A stretch of DNA of 64,000 bases from contig JAVFKD010000016.1 in the NCBI GenBank assembly GCA_036429605.1, positions 2,542,001-2,606,000 of the forward strand, written 5' to 3'. The notes under the pieces were generated by a model. It saw only the letters and a program-made list of their open reading frames with translations, did not search any database and was not told where the DNA came from. A program made the translations under genes and the position numbers. This DNA is from Cladobotryum mycophilum. Its lineage: Eukaryota > Ascomycota > Sordariomycetes > Hypocreales > Hypocreaceae. Shown here in pieces: positions 1-11,176 of this stretch; position 1 is the first letter of the stretch; every line of letters begins with the position of its first letter.

Positions 1-778
1 TTGTATCATCACCAACGGTCAGGAATGAGTCTCCAGATCTCCGTCTAATCGATTGTAGGCGATTCTCAAGAAATGATTTGAACTCGGTTGGGGCAAGCTC
101 TGGATGGACTCTTGCAGGAACCCAGAGCAATCTTGAAGGATCATTCTCATCGTCATCACCCCGAGGAGCTATGGCAGGAATGGAGGTTAGTGACATAGGA
201 GGCATATCTGGGTCAATGCTGTTTCCGACGTCCATGGATAACCTCCTTAAAGCCTGCAAGTTACTCAGTTCCTGGGCAATATCATTCGGGTTGTCTATAT
301 TAGTTAAGGGAAAGGACGGATCCGCCTGAACCTCTCGTAGTGATGGCGTTGGAGAGGATGGCGATTTTGGATGTTTCTCTTGAGAGTTTCCCCATGCACC
401 CGCTGTGGACAAATGAAGCCCCTGCGTCTTTCGAAAGCCGCCATTGTCACTATGTGCGTTTCTTGAAGGTTGCAACTGGTCGAATGTCGTACGGACAGGG
501 GAGTTTCGTGATGTATTATGCTGTGGAGACTGGTTGTGTTGCGACTGTTGCGGCTGAATCTGTTCTTGGTATGGTAATCCGGTAACAAAGCTCAGAGGGC
601 GGCTTCCATCAGAGCCTGAATCATCATCCTCACCGTACAGAGTGCCGATCGCTTCGGTTACATGGTGACTTGGGTCTGATATAGAGAGTTGACTAGTATG
701 GCCACGTCGACCTGTGAAACTCGCAGCGACTTCGCCATGTGGTCGAGATGATGTCTGCGTCTCGCCAATATTAGCCAT
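1..778 (-). CDS. N-terminal part of an unrecognised fungal protein (cut by window edge)
   Basis: An open frame runs leftward from the ATG at 778 to base 1 with no stop, about 259 codons, so the C-terminal part lies outside the window. It begins MANIGETQTSSRPHGEV and is hydrophilic and low in complexity (Ser, Gln, Asn and Pro rich, with an acidic GEDDDSGSDGS patch) for roughly 190 residues. Near the edge it becomes more ordered, with a motif reading SRLLWVPARVHPELAPTEF followed by a basic IRRRSGD patch. This conserved-looking block suggests that the structured part starts here. I do not recognise the family and assign no function. A long open frame on this strand and the change from disordered to ordered composition support a real gene. 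Confidence 0.75.
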   Translation of the reverse strand, partial: MANIGETQTSSRPHGEVAASFTGRRGHTSQLSISDPSHHVTEAIGTLYGEDDDSGSDGSRPLSFVTGLPYQEQIQPQQSQHNQSPQHNTSRNSPVRTTFDQLQPSRNAHSDNGGFRKTQGLHLSTAGAWGNSQEKHPKSPSSPTPSLREVQADPSFPLTNIDNPNDIAQELSNLQALRRLSMDVGNSIDPDMPPMSLTSIPAIAPRGDDDENDPSRLLWVPARVHPELAPTEFKSFLENRLQSIRRRSGDSFLTVGDDT

Positions 779-3032
779 TTTGCCTAGTTTTTCTTCCTCC
801 TTGTTCTTTCAGGAAGCATGTGCTTATATGAAGGGGAGCTAGGTATGACGGAGGCATTGATTGCCTCTAGTCCCTTCATCGCTGTCGGTCGACTCAAGCA
901 TTGTGGGGAAAGCTCGTGGTATGTTGTGAAGGGAACATACCATCATCGAGGGCGGCGTAGAGGCCGCGAGAGAGGCGCAAGCCTCGAATGATGTCCCTTG
1001 TAAAATCCTTCAACAACCTAGTCGATGATATAACGCTTGAGACACTCTCATGGGAAACTGGCCACCACGACGAGGTGGGCGGCACCAGAGGATTGGTACA
1101 AGGTGGTGGGATGATGAGAAGCGATACATACACCTCTCCGTGTTGGGTGTTGTCGTCGGGTCTATCGCCGCATCGGGAGAGACGTTTCGGAGGAGACGGT
1201 CTCCGCAAAATATATAGACAATTCAGCAGCGGCAGAAGTTCAAATTCAAGGTCTGAGCACGTTCAGCGAAGTATGATGGCAGTTGGTCGATAGAGAGGCT
1301 CAAGTATAATCGCGTGGCAAGGGGTCAGGAGGCTAAGGCTTCAGTACGTAATAGCATGTACACACTACCAGGCAGTATAGTGCCTCCCACTGAAGGACTT
1401 CAGTCCACTCATGGATGCGCCCTATCAATAATATACTGAGTCTGGATAAGGGAGTGTCACGTGAGTGCCCTGCTTGTGGTGGGGGAGCGAGCTGCCTTTG
1501 GCCACTTTCTTCTTTACTCCGTAGGTACTTAGTACTTACTATACGGGGCTGACAACTAGATGTGAGCTAACAAAGGCAGTGTATCTGGTTACTCTGGTAT
1601 CTTCTACGAGGGAAGATGCAATCTAATGAACGTCTCGAAGAATATCATTCTCTTTCTCTCACTTTCGATTGTTAGGTAGAGGCAGACTGTCGGCGCTTGT
1701 CCAATGACAACCACTTAAGGAATTAAATCAGGCCTGCGCGTGCAACGACCTTGTCAAATGACGATCTTTCAAGGGATGTCGCCATTCCCTGACCGTGGCT
1801 TGTGATGTACATCAGGGTGTGTGCTTAACTTGGTCATATGCTCCTAAACTACCTACCTAGTAGTATGATCATCACAGCGGCTTCATGCTCTTAAATGAGC
1901 ACTACTCGACTCATCAAAAAACATTTAATACACTTCCCTATCATGGTAGTTCCAGTATGCTAAAGTATGATATTCACAAGAGGTATGTCGCCTGTTGAGA
2001 AGATCATGCTCCACGCCGACGGTGTCTAGGTGTGGGGACCTCAATGATATATCTTGTTATATTAGGGACCTAGAATTGTGGCACTATTACTCATTTCTAC
2101 GTGTAGTACGTAGGACTTATGCCAACTATTACAGAGACGGGCGAAGAAGATATACATTGACATCTTGCCCGTCAATTATGTGACTACAATTGCAAATAAT
2201 AGAATATCTTTTTCAAATAGACCCACATCCCCCACCTCCCCTGGTGATGCTCAAGATATGCATCAACACCATATTTTACTTGGTAGTACGGAGTAGTACA
2301 ACTACCTAACTAGGTACTTGTATGTAATGTATAGTAGCCTCTGCTATCGAAATTATGAAGCTACGAGGCACAGTTGAAGTTTGAAGTAGTTCATAACGTG
2401 GATCTCCTGTAGTAATCTTGGAAATTGGGGCGACATCCATAGGTAGCTCCAGTTGCCCTAGGTACTTTAATGCTTGCTTACACGTCACCTGTTAGCTGCG
2501 TAAGTTAGTAATTATACTATATAGTGTTTTAGGCGCTGTTATTTCTCCTAAACACATAGTATCTCTATGATTATTATAATCATTCTATACTCCGTATAAG
2601 AGAATCAACCATGCAAATCTCTTTGACTCAAGGAATTATTAGATTTGCTTAGTGTGTCATAAGTGCCTTAATTCTACTGGGTCAGTGGGAGGAGCCTTGG
2701 AAGCTTAGGATGCACCCCAGTAGTGAGCGTACCTGGTAATATTTGGTGGTCATCGCAAGCACGGTTAAATAGCGTACTCAGATACACTAGTCCATAATAG
2801 GAAAGGGCGGGTCTCCCCATCCCTATGTGGCTCCAGAAAATTATCGCCAGCCGGTCCTGCTTGTTGATGAGCAGCGAAAACCACTTTCCACGAACGCCAT
2901 CTATCCTCTTTATCTTCTCGTCGCCATCCCTTTGATACCCACCCCGCCGCCCTTTCAGTCCCCGGCTGCCTCTTTACAAGAAGATTCGACGAATTCGTTT
3001 TCGAGGCTTTGAGCGCGTTTCATTGATTTAGA
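779..3032. other. Gene-free region, 2.25 kb
   Basis: I see no convincing coding region. The left part (779-1300) should contain the promoter and 5' leader of the leftward gene starting at 778. The rest is AT-rich and holds many short words such as ACCTACCTAG (1851-1860), TAACTAGGTA (2307-2316) and three copies of TACTCCGTA or its complement (1515-1523, 2287-2295, 2588-2596). The last 200 bases are pyrimidine-rich and are probably the promoter and leader of the gene starting at 3033. Open frames here are short and have no recognisable protein character. Confidence 0.5.
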
Positions 3033-5458
3033 ATGGCTGCCGTAAGTTCATTCCAGCTCTCTCTGTACCCTACTCCCCCTCAATGGCTCGCGAGGCTGGC
3101 TACTAGAAAGGCGTGGTTGTTATGCCTGCGGTCTCTTTGCCTAATGATCATACCGACTTTGAATGCATTTACACTCGTTTTCCTGAGCTGGCTGTCTATC
3201 TCACCCTCAATATATTACCCCTCTGTGTTCCCCCCGCTTGTGGTTGCCATTGTCCCCCCTGATGTCGCCGCTGAAACGGGCTGGGCCTTCCAAGGGAAAG
3301 GCTATGATGCCACCCAAAAATCAAACAAATCTTCCACCCATTGCATGATTTTCCAGGGGCGTGTTTCTTGCTGACAGACCACAGCCTCGACCCTACAACA
3401 ACCCCGGTTATCTCCAAAACGGTGCGACTGGCCTTCCTCCACCCGGTGCAGCGCCTCTTCTGCCCAACCAGGGTCGAGTCATCCAGACAGGTCCCATTAG
3501 AATCCTTTGCATTGCAGATGTTCGAGGTAAGGCTTCGTCACTATCTCACTTGATTATTTAAGCTGACGATTCGCCAAGGAAATCTGAGATCACTCAACGA
3601 ACTTGCAAAGCAGGCTCGTGCCGACCACATCATTCACACTGGCGACTTTGGCTTTTATGATGACACTTCTCTGGAGAGAATCGTGGACAAGACCCTCAAA
3701 CATGTCGCTCAATATTCCCCTTTGATCTCCGAATCCGTCAAGAAAGCTATTCAACAAGGTGGATCGGGTCCCGTGAAATCGAGATTCCCCGCGAACGAAC
3801 TTCCTCTCTCCGAGCTTTCACTCCTGCTTAGCGGCGAGTTGAAATTGGACGTACCGGTATATACTGTTTGGGGCGCCTGTGAAGATGTCCGTGTTCTGGA
3901 AAAATTCAGATCTTCTGAGTACAAGGTTCATAATCTCCACATCATCGATGAAGCCCGCTCGATGCTGCTAGAAGTGGGTGGTGTGAAGCTGAGACTTCTC
4001 GGTCTCGGCGGTGCTGTTGTCATGCACAAGCTTTTCGACAATGGTGAGGGCCGTACTACCATTGCTGGGGGGCAAGGCACGATGTGGACAACCCTATTGC
4101 AGATGGGAGAGCTGGTCGACACGGCACATCGTGTCTATGATCCTACCGAGACCAGAATTTTTGTTACACACGCCTCTCCTGCCCGAGAAGGTATTCTTAA
4201 CCAGCTTTCTGTGACACTAAAAGCGGATTTTTCTATCTCCGCCGGCCTTCACTTTCGATATGGAAGCTCCTACAATGAGTTCAGCGTCAACCCAACTCTG
4301 GATCACTATCGTGGCAAGCTCGCCGCCTCAAAGGCGTCGTTCAATGACGTGTGGGAAACAGTCAAGGGTGAAGTTGAGCCTGCGATTCAGCAAAACGAGG
4401 CTCAACAGAATCTGCTGAAAAACGCGTTGCAGATTGTTGAGAAAATGCCAACAACAGCAGCGGGCGGAAATCCCTTCGGTGGCCCTCCAGCGGGCCAAGC
4501 TGCCCTCGGTCAGGTTGATGAGAGCGCCTTCAAAAACATGTGGAACTTCAATCTCGCAGACGCCGCATTTGGTTATCTCGTCTTGGAAATCCAGGACGGC
4601 CGTATTGGTACTGAGATGCGCGCACAAGGCTTCAACTTTTCACATCGAGGGGCCAAGCAACCGTCGGGTGCTGTTTCACAGCCAGCTGCACCAGCATCCG
4701 TAACTAGTGCACCTGCGGCAGCTGTATCCTCCGCACAGCCTGCTGCACCTCCTGCAACTAGCAGACAGCCGTCTTCAACACAACCCAAGCCAGCACCCAC
4801 ATCGACATCTGCGCCCCCCAAGCCATCAACGCCTCAGCCTAGTCAGAGTGGTAATAATAACACTCCACCGGTGAACAATGACAGCGAGAAGATACAGGCA
4901 GCTGCAACCAATGGATCAGCAACTGCTCCCGAGCCAGCCACATCGCCAGCACCAAAGACCTCTGCCTCCGACATTGTTGGTTTATTCATAATGAACGTTA
5001 ACAGCGAGGAACAATGCCGTGAGCTTTTCGACGATGCGGACAAACCCAAAATCTTCAAGGTCGAAAAATGGGGCAATTCGAACAAGGTTGTTCAATTCAG
5101 GACGGTTGAAGATCGAGATGGGGCCATGGCTCGTTTGCCAGAAGCCGTCAAAACCCGAACACAAGAAGACCGATCAAAGCCACTGGTGAAGATTTTTCAG
5201 CACAGAGAGGGCAAGCCATTTAGCAATCGAGGCAATGCAGGCAACTGGGGCAGTACTGGACGAGGTGGTGCAACTACTAGTGGATATCGCAGTGCCGGTG
5301 GTACTAGCGATTCGGAGAGTAACCGACGCGGCGGCCGTGGCGGTCGTGGGGCCCGCGGTGGTGATCGAGGACGTGGCGGCCGTGGACGGGGAGGTGTCAA
5401 GGGAGATGGGGCTATATCATCTCCTGCCGGCACTCCCTCGACCCCGGCTGCGGATTAG
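3033..5458 (+). CDS. DUF2433 protein: degenerate calcineurin-like phosphoesterase domain with RGG tail
   Basis: Proposed exons are 3033-3041, 3385-3526 and 3579-5458, giving 676 aa. The first exon codes only Met-Ala-Ala and ends at a GTAAGT donor; joining it to the CAG acceptor at 3384 gives MAAPRPYNNPGYLQNG in frame. The intron at 3527-3578 is well supported. Residues about 40-260 resemble a metallophosphoesterase fold (IRILCIADVRGN, then HTGDFGFYDD), but the usual D-x-H and GNH[ED] metal motifs read DVR and GACED, so catalysis looks unlikely. The block matches the fungal DUF2433 family. A Pro/Ala/Ser/Thr-rich linker follows, then an RRM-like segment beginning near DIVGLFIMNV, then an RGG/RG-rich tail typical of RNA binding. 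The function is unknown; an RNA-associated role is an inference. The first exon is the least certain part. Confidence 0.85.
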
Positions 5459-5941
5459 GACACGGTTTAGTGTTTTTAACTAATCCTTTCAAACCGATGT
5501 AATGACCTCTTGTGTCGACAACGCCCCCTGATTTCCTCGGGTTATTTTCGCGGTATTCTTTCAAGAAAAACGCTTGTCTCTCCCCTTGGAGCAAGGCAGG
5601 AGACTAAAACTCTGGGTCGATTTAACCATTTCTGTGTACTTATGTACGTAATGCTTCTGAGGCCACTGAGCCTCAAAATGGAGGATTAGCCCGTCAGGTT
5701 CGATTGTACGAATTTCAGCTATGGAAAGTATCTAACAGCAAAAGAAAAGGGAAAAGGACAAAAAAATAAAAAATAATATCAGTCTTTAACAATATCAGTA
5801 CCTATGCTCAATCATGTACAGCGTGCACTTGAACTCAGGATTCTGAGAGTCGCAGCAAAATCAAGGCAATGTGATATTTGTGTACATCTATTATTTGGAT
5901 ACCTATATAAACATAGCCATGTTAACCAAAAACATAATTAT
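5459..5941. other. Convergent intergenic region
   Basis: This stretch lies between two genes that end toward each other (the DUF2433 gene and COQ5), so it should hold both 3' untranslated regions. An A-rich stretch at about 5742-5778 is the only marked feature. No coding potential is seen. Confidence 0.5.
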
Positions 5942-6931
5942 TCATAATGGCTTAATGCCTTTATGAATAGCAGCTACACCCCCGGTGAGGTCTTCGTATC
6001 CCCTTCCTGTTACTGCAAATCCTGCGTCCACAATCATGCCTCTGAAGTCTTCTTGACTAGGAAATCTCTCAATGCTTTCAACAAGGTACTGGTAGCTATC
6101 CCGATCACCGGCCACCAACTGCCCTATTAGCGGGATTGCGCTAAAAGACCATTGCTTGTAGATAGCGTTCAAGAATGGATACTTGTCGGCCTTCGAGAAC
6201 TCCATGCAAGCAAACACACCTCCTGGCTTCAAAACCCTATGTGCCTCTTTCAGGGCTGCCGGGATATTGGAGAAGTTTCTGATTCCGAAAACGACTGTAT
6301 ACAGATCGAGAGAATTATCAGCTACAGAGAGAGGCAGAGCTTCAGCATTTGCCTCGAGAAAAGAGAGAGAAGCTTGATGAGCTGATGAGAGAGTAAGAGA
6401 TCGTTGGCGACCAACGGCAAGCATGGCAGGATTGATATCAGATATCGTTACATGAATGTTAGGATTGGAATTGTGCACGTGCGAGTGTTGCAACATTCGA
6501 AACGCAATATCGCCAGTGCCTCCAGCCACGTCGAGAATGCGCTGCGGCAAACCAGTTGGAGTGGTGGAGCCAGGATTAAGTGAGACAACAAAATGATCTC
6601 TACATGGCAGGTTAGCAAGTTTAGAAGTGACAGTGAATAGTGTAAGAGAGGCTGCATACTTCCAAAGTCGATGAATCCCCAAAGACATTAGGTCGTTCAT
6701 CTTGTCATAGGATTCTGCGACACTGGTGAAGACACCAGCGACTCGCTCCCGCTTCTCCGTTTCAGTAACTGTCTCATAGCCGAAATGGGTCATGCGATCT
6801 GAAGCCGCGGCTTGATCTGGTTTGTGAAGTCTGGCAGGGCTAGTAGTGCAAATTTGCCGTGATACACAGGTCACCCGTGCTGTAGACCGGAATAGACCTA
6901 TCTGACCCCTGAGGGTCACGCTTGCGGCCAT
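5942..6931 (-). CDS. COQ5: 2-methoxy-6-polyprenyl-1,4-benzoquinol methyltransferase, mitochondrial (COQ5)
   Basis: This is the C-methyltransferase of ubiquinone synthesis, acting with SAM on the inner face of the mitochondrial inner membrane within the CoQ synthome. It belongs to the UbiE/COQ5 family, about 309 aa. The N terminus is basic and Ser/Thr rich (mitochondrial presequence). The family marks are visible: THFGYETV, VAESYDKMNDLMSLGIHRLW, the SAM motif ILDVAGGTGDIAF, and GGVFACMEFSK. The frame is open throughout, but 6600-6659 is best read as a 60-nt intron (GTATGC donor, TAG acceptor). It is a multiple of three with no stop; removing it restores HRLWKDHFV as in relatives and deletes an extra 20-residue block. 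The exons are therefore 6931-6660 and 6599-5942. Confidence 0.95.
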   Translation of the reverse strand: MAASVTLRGQIGLFRSTARVTCVSRQICTTSPARLHKPDQAAASDRMTHFGYETVTETEKRERVAGVFTSVAESYDKMNDLMSLGIHRLWKYAASLTLFTVTSKLANLPCRDHFVVSLNPGSTTPTGLPQRILDVAGGTGDIAFRMLQHSHVHNSNPNIHVTISDINPAMLAVGRQRSLTLSSAHQASLSFLEANAEALPLSVADNSLDLYTVVFGIRNFSNIPAALKEAHRVLKPGGVFACMEFSKADKYPFLNAIYKQWSFSAIPLIGQLVAGDRDSYQYLVESIERFPSQEDFRGMIVDAGFAVTGRGYEDLTGGVAAIHKGIKPL

Positions 6932-7252
6932 GCTGGGCGGGTTTCAATGCCAGTTACTGCACGCTGGCTGGTGTCTCTCAGAGAAAAGTTGTTCGAAAGT
7001 TTGACTGTAACATTTGCGGAATTGACAGGGTGCCAGCTGCAGGAACAAGGTACACAGCCACTGTGGCTGTTTTTTTTTTTGCCTAGATTAGCAAGTTAGC
7101 ACGGCCCGTGTGGGAAGTTTATGAAGCTACTCCGTATGTCATACAGATTGAAAGGACTCTTGTTTTTCAAAGTCAAAGAGGAAGAGGAAGAAGAAAAGAA
7201 TAATGCAGCAGAGGTATTTAGCTTTAGTTCTCAAATGTTAATTTTGCATTCC

Positions 7253-7432
7253 TCAAGCGCTTCTAGGTTCTTCTTCGTCAATCTCGCTGGCTCGTGGCTG
7301 TTTTTGTTGACGATAGCTAAGAAGTGCCTGCACAAATGTATGGATCGTCGATCGAAAAAAGAAGGAAACAAGTGTAACGAGCGCGAGAATACCAAGAATG
7401 AGGAGTGCGATTTTTCCGGCTGGACTCGTCAT
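7253..7432 (-). CDS. Small single-pass membrane protein, 59 aa
   Basis: A short frame starts MTSPAGKIALLILGILA. It has one strong hydrophobic segment (about residues 6-26), then an amphipathic stretch (RSTIHTFVQALLSYRQQK) and an acidic tail (EIDEEEPRSA). The layout of a short N terminus, one membrane helix and a charged cytosolic tail is that of many small ER or mitochondrial membrane proteins, and it is hard to explain as chance sequence. I do not recognise the family. It sits between COQ5, which reads away leftward, and the E1 alpha gene, which starts 750 bases to the right. No intron is needed. Support is the protein character only. Confidence 0.5.
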   Translation of the reverse strand: MTSPAGKIALLILGILALVTLVSFFFRSTIHTFVQALLSYRQQKQPRASEIDEEEPRSA

Positions 7433-8187
7433 AGTCAAAAATTCCTCGACGAAGACGGTGTAGGAATTATAAATGCTATAGCTATGGCCGTCTGGTGCAA
7501 GTGGCCGATGAAATAGTAATCGTGAGGTGGGAGAGGGTTACGATGTCGAAGGAAGAAATTAGTATTGAGTTATGAGAATGGAAAACAATGGATGGTGAGG
7601 TTGAAAAAAAGAGAAATAATTTTCGAAGGAAGTTGGAAATGTAGTCCCATGGCCTTCAGATCAGTCTAGGTAGCCAGCTGCTGAATACTTGATGGCACTT
7701 CTGACGCGGACTCTTTCCCCCAAAATTATGAGAGAACATTTCTGGAGCCACAGTCAACTGCATCATATTCTATAGTAGAGAAACTATCGAAAGATTCTAA
7801 GAAAATCATGGCGAAGATATTTTGTAGTATAAACTACCAGAAACAAACCTAACAGAAAGTTTCGACGCGGGCGGGCTCTCATTGGTATTCTAGTAAATTC
7901 TCTAGTTCATGAGTGGTGTTTTTGTTTTTGCTCTTGCTCTGGTGCCAGCCTCACTCAGTCTTAGATCCTTGTACGATCCGGGAAACTTTCCGATTGGATC
8001 CCCCGGAACTGTTAATGAAGCGGTCCTTCGGCTAAAGAGTTGGACGGGTTGTGTCGGCTCAACTCAAGATAAGTAGCTGGAGCACTGCTCCATCCTCTTC
8101 CACACTCACTATGAAGCGTGACTCTCTAAAGCTCCAACGCGCAGTTTAATCCTCATCAATTTATTAATACTCCAGCCCTTCATACAA
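7433..8187. other. Intergenic region upstream of the E1 alpha gene
   Basis: This region separates the start of the small leftward gene from the start of the rightward E1 alpha gene, so it probably acts as a bidirectional promoter. It contains purine-rich (7590-7650) and pyrimidine-rich (8090-8130) tracts. I see no coding region in it. The 321 bases between 6932 and 7252 likewise hold only the COQ5 promoter, with a T-rich run near 7070 and one TACTCCGTA word at 7128-7136. Confidence 0.45.
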
Positions 8188-9601
8188 ATGAAGTCACGCG
8201 TTCTTCAGAGTGGCCCTCTAAGAAGGCTGGCCGCCGTGGCTAGGCCGCGGGTCTCGAATGTAGTATTGCCTATCCGAAGCGCTGGTAGCCTCTCTCAGAA
8301 GCCCAACTCAGACTTCGTTTCCTTTCCCGGCGCGTTAAAGAGTTCATTTACAAGTTCTCTAAAGTTTGAAACTCCAGAATCATACGCTGCACTGCCAACT
8401 TATCGTGTAGTTGATCAGAATGGCCAAGTCGTTGACCCCTCTTTCACACCAGACATTTCGGACGATGCCATTACCAAGCTCTACAAAGACATGTTGTTTA
8501 TATCCATCATGGATCTAATCATGTTTGATGCACAGAGACAGGGGCGCCTGAGTTTTTACATGGTTAGCGCTGGAGAAGAAGCTGTTAGTGTTGGGAGCTC
8601 GAGCGTTTTAGACAATGACGATGCCGTCTTTTGTCAGTATCGCGAGCAGGGCGTATTCAGACAGAGAGGGTTCACAACACAGGAATTTATGGCTCAGCTC
8701 TTTGCCAATAAGGACGATCCCGGTAAAGGACGAAACATGCCCATTCATTATGGAAGCAAATCTTTAAACATTGTGAGTCTACCTCAACGCCAATAAGAAA
8801 GCAGCTTACTCATTCTTTTTCTCATAAGCATACTGTCACTTCCCCTCTAGCTACACAGCTTCCACAGGCTTCCGGGGCAGCATACGCATTTAAGCTTCAA
8901 AAACAACAAGACCCCAACGTGAAGTCTCGGGTAGTAGTGGCGTTCTTTGGCGAAGGGGCGGCGAGTGAGGGCGATTTCCACGCGGCCCTAAATATGGCGG
9001 CCACTCGTTCTTGTCCAGTCATTTTCATTTGCCGAAACAACGGCTACGCCATTTCAACACCAACGCTGGAGCAATACAGGGGGATGGCATAGCCAGTAGA
9101 GGAATAGGTTATGGAATCGACACCATCCGCGTTGATGGCAATGACATCTGGGCAGTTAGAGAAGCCACCAAAAAAGCAAGGGAGATGGCTCTTCAGGATG
9201 GTGGTAGGCCGGTACTTATCGAGGCTATGACATACCGAGTTTCTCATCATAGCACCTCTGATGATTCATTCGCATACCGCGCTCGAGTCGAGGTTGAGGA
9301 TTGGAAGAGACGAGATAACCCACTTACTCGGCTTAGGAAATGGATGGAGGCAAAGGGATGTTGGGACGAGGCAAAAGAGAAAGAGGCTCGAGATACTTTG
9401 AGAAAAGATATCTTGAAGGCGTTCGGCGAGGCGGAGCGGGAGAAAAAACCGCCCATTCGAACAATGTTCGAGGACGTCTATGAGGATCTGACCGAGGATC
9501 TCCTGGGCCAGATGAAGCAGCTGAAGGATATGTTAGACAAATATCCCAATGAGTATGACGTGGGGGAATATGAAGGGGGAAAAGAGAGCTTGGGAAGATG
9601 A
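8188..9601 (+). CDS. Branched-chain 2-oxoacid dehydrogenase E1 subunit alpha, with a one-base frameshift
   Basis: This is the thiamine-diphosphate-dependent E1 alpha subunit of the mitochondrial complex that decarboxylates the oxoacids of Val, Leu and Ile. Exons are 8188-8772 and 8829-9601; the intron (GTGAGT...AAG) is 56 nt. The start MKSRVLQSGPLRRLAAVARP is a mitochondrial presequence. Family marks are RQGRLSFYMVSAGEEA, the ThDP/Mg site GEGAASEGDFHAA with NNGYAISTPT, and the loop SHHSTSDDSFAYR that carries the regulatory serines in animal enzymes. At 9079-9083 the run of five G breaks the frame: EQYR should continue GDGIASRG, but the sequence reads to a TAG at 9090-9092. One added G gives 452 aa in frame to the normal end. 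As written the product stops after about 282 residues. A sequencing error is more likely than a dead gene. Confidence 0.93.
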
Positions 9602-11176
9602 TGCACACTGGACCATGTTAACACCGAAAAGTAACTATCGTTTATCGATCAATCAATGATTGATGAAATACCTTAGATAGTTAAATCAAATAATTGTGGA
9701 CGAAGGACTTTTGGCATTGCCTCCGAGAGTAAATGTACTTTATACTCGATTGTCGATGGTTATAGATATTATTCTTGTCTATATACCCTCTGAAGTATGC
9801 CTAGATACTTTTGTTATTTGTAAATCATTCGATCTATATTCCATGTATGATCTACATGTCTCTTAATAGTCGCATTCTTTAAACTATATCATCATAGACT
9901 GCATCAGACGGAAGTAGATGACAGCCTCATGGTTAAATAATTACTAGCCCAATTTAGAATGGATATCGAGACTTCTCCTTGGCAGCTCTCTAGGTATTTT
10001 TACAGTGTGATTCAGGTGCCTGGAAGGGAGCATTAGGCACTTCGTTGGTGGTCCTGCCAGCGCTAACAGGGCGTAGGCAGTCTGACTAAGGCAGCTAAGG
10101 CAAGTTCCGGAGTTACTAATCGCCCCAGTGCTTCTACGTCAAGTGCCATCGACAACAAATTCTCTCTAACCTTACTCATGAACCCGGTGCCCGAAATCGC
10201 GATATTGTGCCGAACCTACCTCACATCGCCCCAAAGGCACGAGGAGTACGGCAACATAACGTATTCACAGCAAAGCTAGACGGTCTCCCTGTGCTCCTCA
10301 TACTCAGATGAGCTACGTTGTACATTACCAACTAACGGCACAAGGACAGACGCACGTGTGCCTTGCCGGATCCGAACAGGCCCGCCCTCTCCTGGCTTCT
10401 CCTTCTTGCCGAGCTTCGTGCTTGCCCTCCTGATGGCGTAGTTCGGGCATGGCAGAACGAACATCGGCAGCTGATAACGAAGTGCGACTTCCATCGTCAA
10501 CGTCGATAGCCTCGACTACGGCGACTGCTGCCACAACGCATATACCGCCTGGTTCTAAAAGGTATGGAATATTTCGTTCTTTAATACTCCGTGGTTGCCT
10601 GCATCATATCCATAACATCCACTATCTTATTCCTCCTGCGACAACTGCCACCTGATACCTGCCTGGTTACGGATCTACTTGGCCTGCTATTTATCGATCA
10701 GAACCTTGGAGGAACCCTTGCTGTTCTTCGCGTCCTCGCTTTCGTCGGACGTGTCGCCGTAGATGGCTAGGTACCTAATTCCCCGCGCCGTGTGCATCTT
10801 GAAATCTATCAAATCCACCACCCGCTTCACAGCTGTTGACAAACAGGCGGCTCTTCATTCACTAAGAGCATGACACTGGCTTCTCTCATTGCCTCACTTT
10901 ACGCACCAGCTTTCCGTCCGTCTTGTGGTTCTTGTCACCACTAACCTCCATCATTTCTCCTCCATTGTCTCTCTAACGCTTTGACCTAGGTTGGGCGATG
11001 ATACTTCCATATTTACATATCTTCGCTCTTTTGGCACATGCACCACGTGCTCTCTCTGCCCCAAACTTCGTTTGATGCAGCCTTCCCTTTTTGAGCACGG
11101 CATCTGCTAGTTTTCTTCCATCGCTTCCCTTCCACGTCACTTCAAATAGACCTGCAGTATTTCCATTCAGTTACTC
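9602..11176. other. Intergenic region, 1.6 kb
   Basis: The first few hundred bases are AT-rich, as expected for the 3' untranslated region of the E1 alpha gene. The part from about 10000 onward is more GC-rich, and its last 400 bases are pyrimidine-rich, as expected for the promoter and long leader of the Ufd4-type gene. Short open frames near 10276-10534 have no protein-like character. I see no RNA gene or mobile element. Confidence 0.45.

Noticed and set aside
894..1293. Two overlapping open frames of about 100 codons on opposite strands
   Set aside because: Neither shows domain, hydrophobic or repeat character, and they overlap each other; probably chance frames in a GC-richer promoter stretch.
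5197..5433. Pro/Arg-rich open frame on the minus strand
   Set aside because: It is the antisense of the RGG-coding tail of the DUF2433 gene; the composition is a by-product of Gly/Arg codons.
9011..9075. Apparent start of a 196-aa frame in the E1 alpha gene
   Set aside because: The conserved sequence over these bases is in another frame (NNGYAISTPT); the start is an artefact of the G5 frameshift.
10276..10534. Short minus-strand frames upstream of the Ufd4-type gene
   Set aside because: The composition is erratic and there is no motif; this is most likely promoter or leader DNA.
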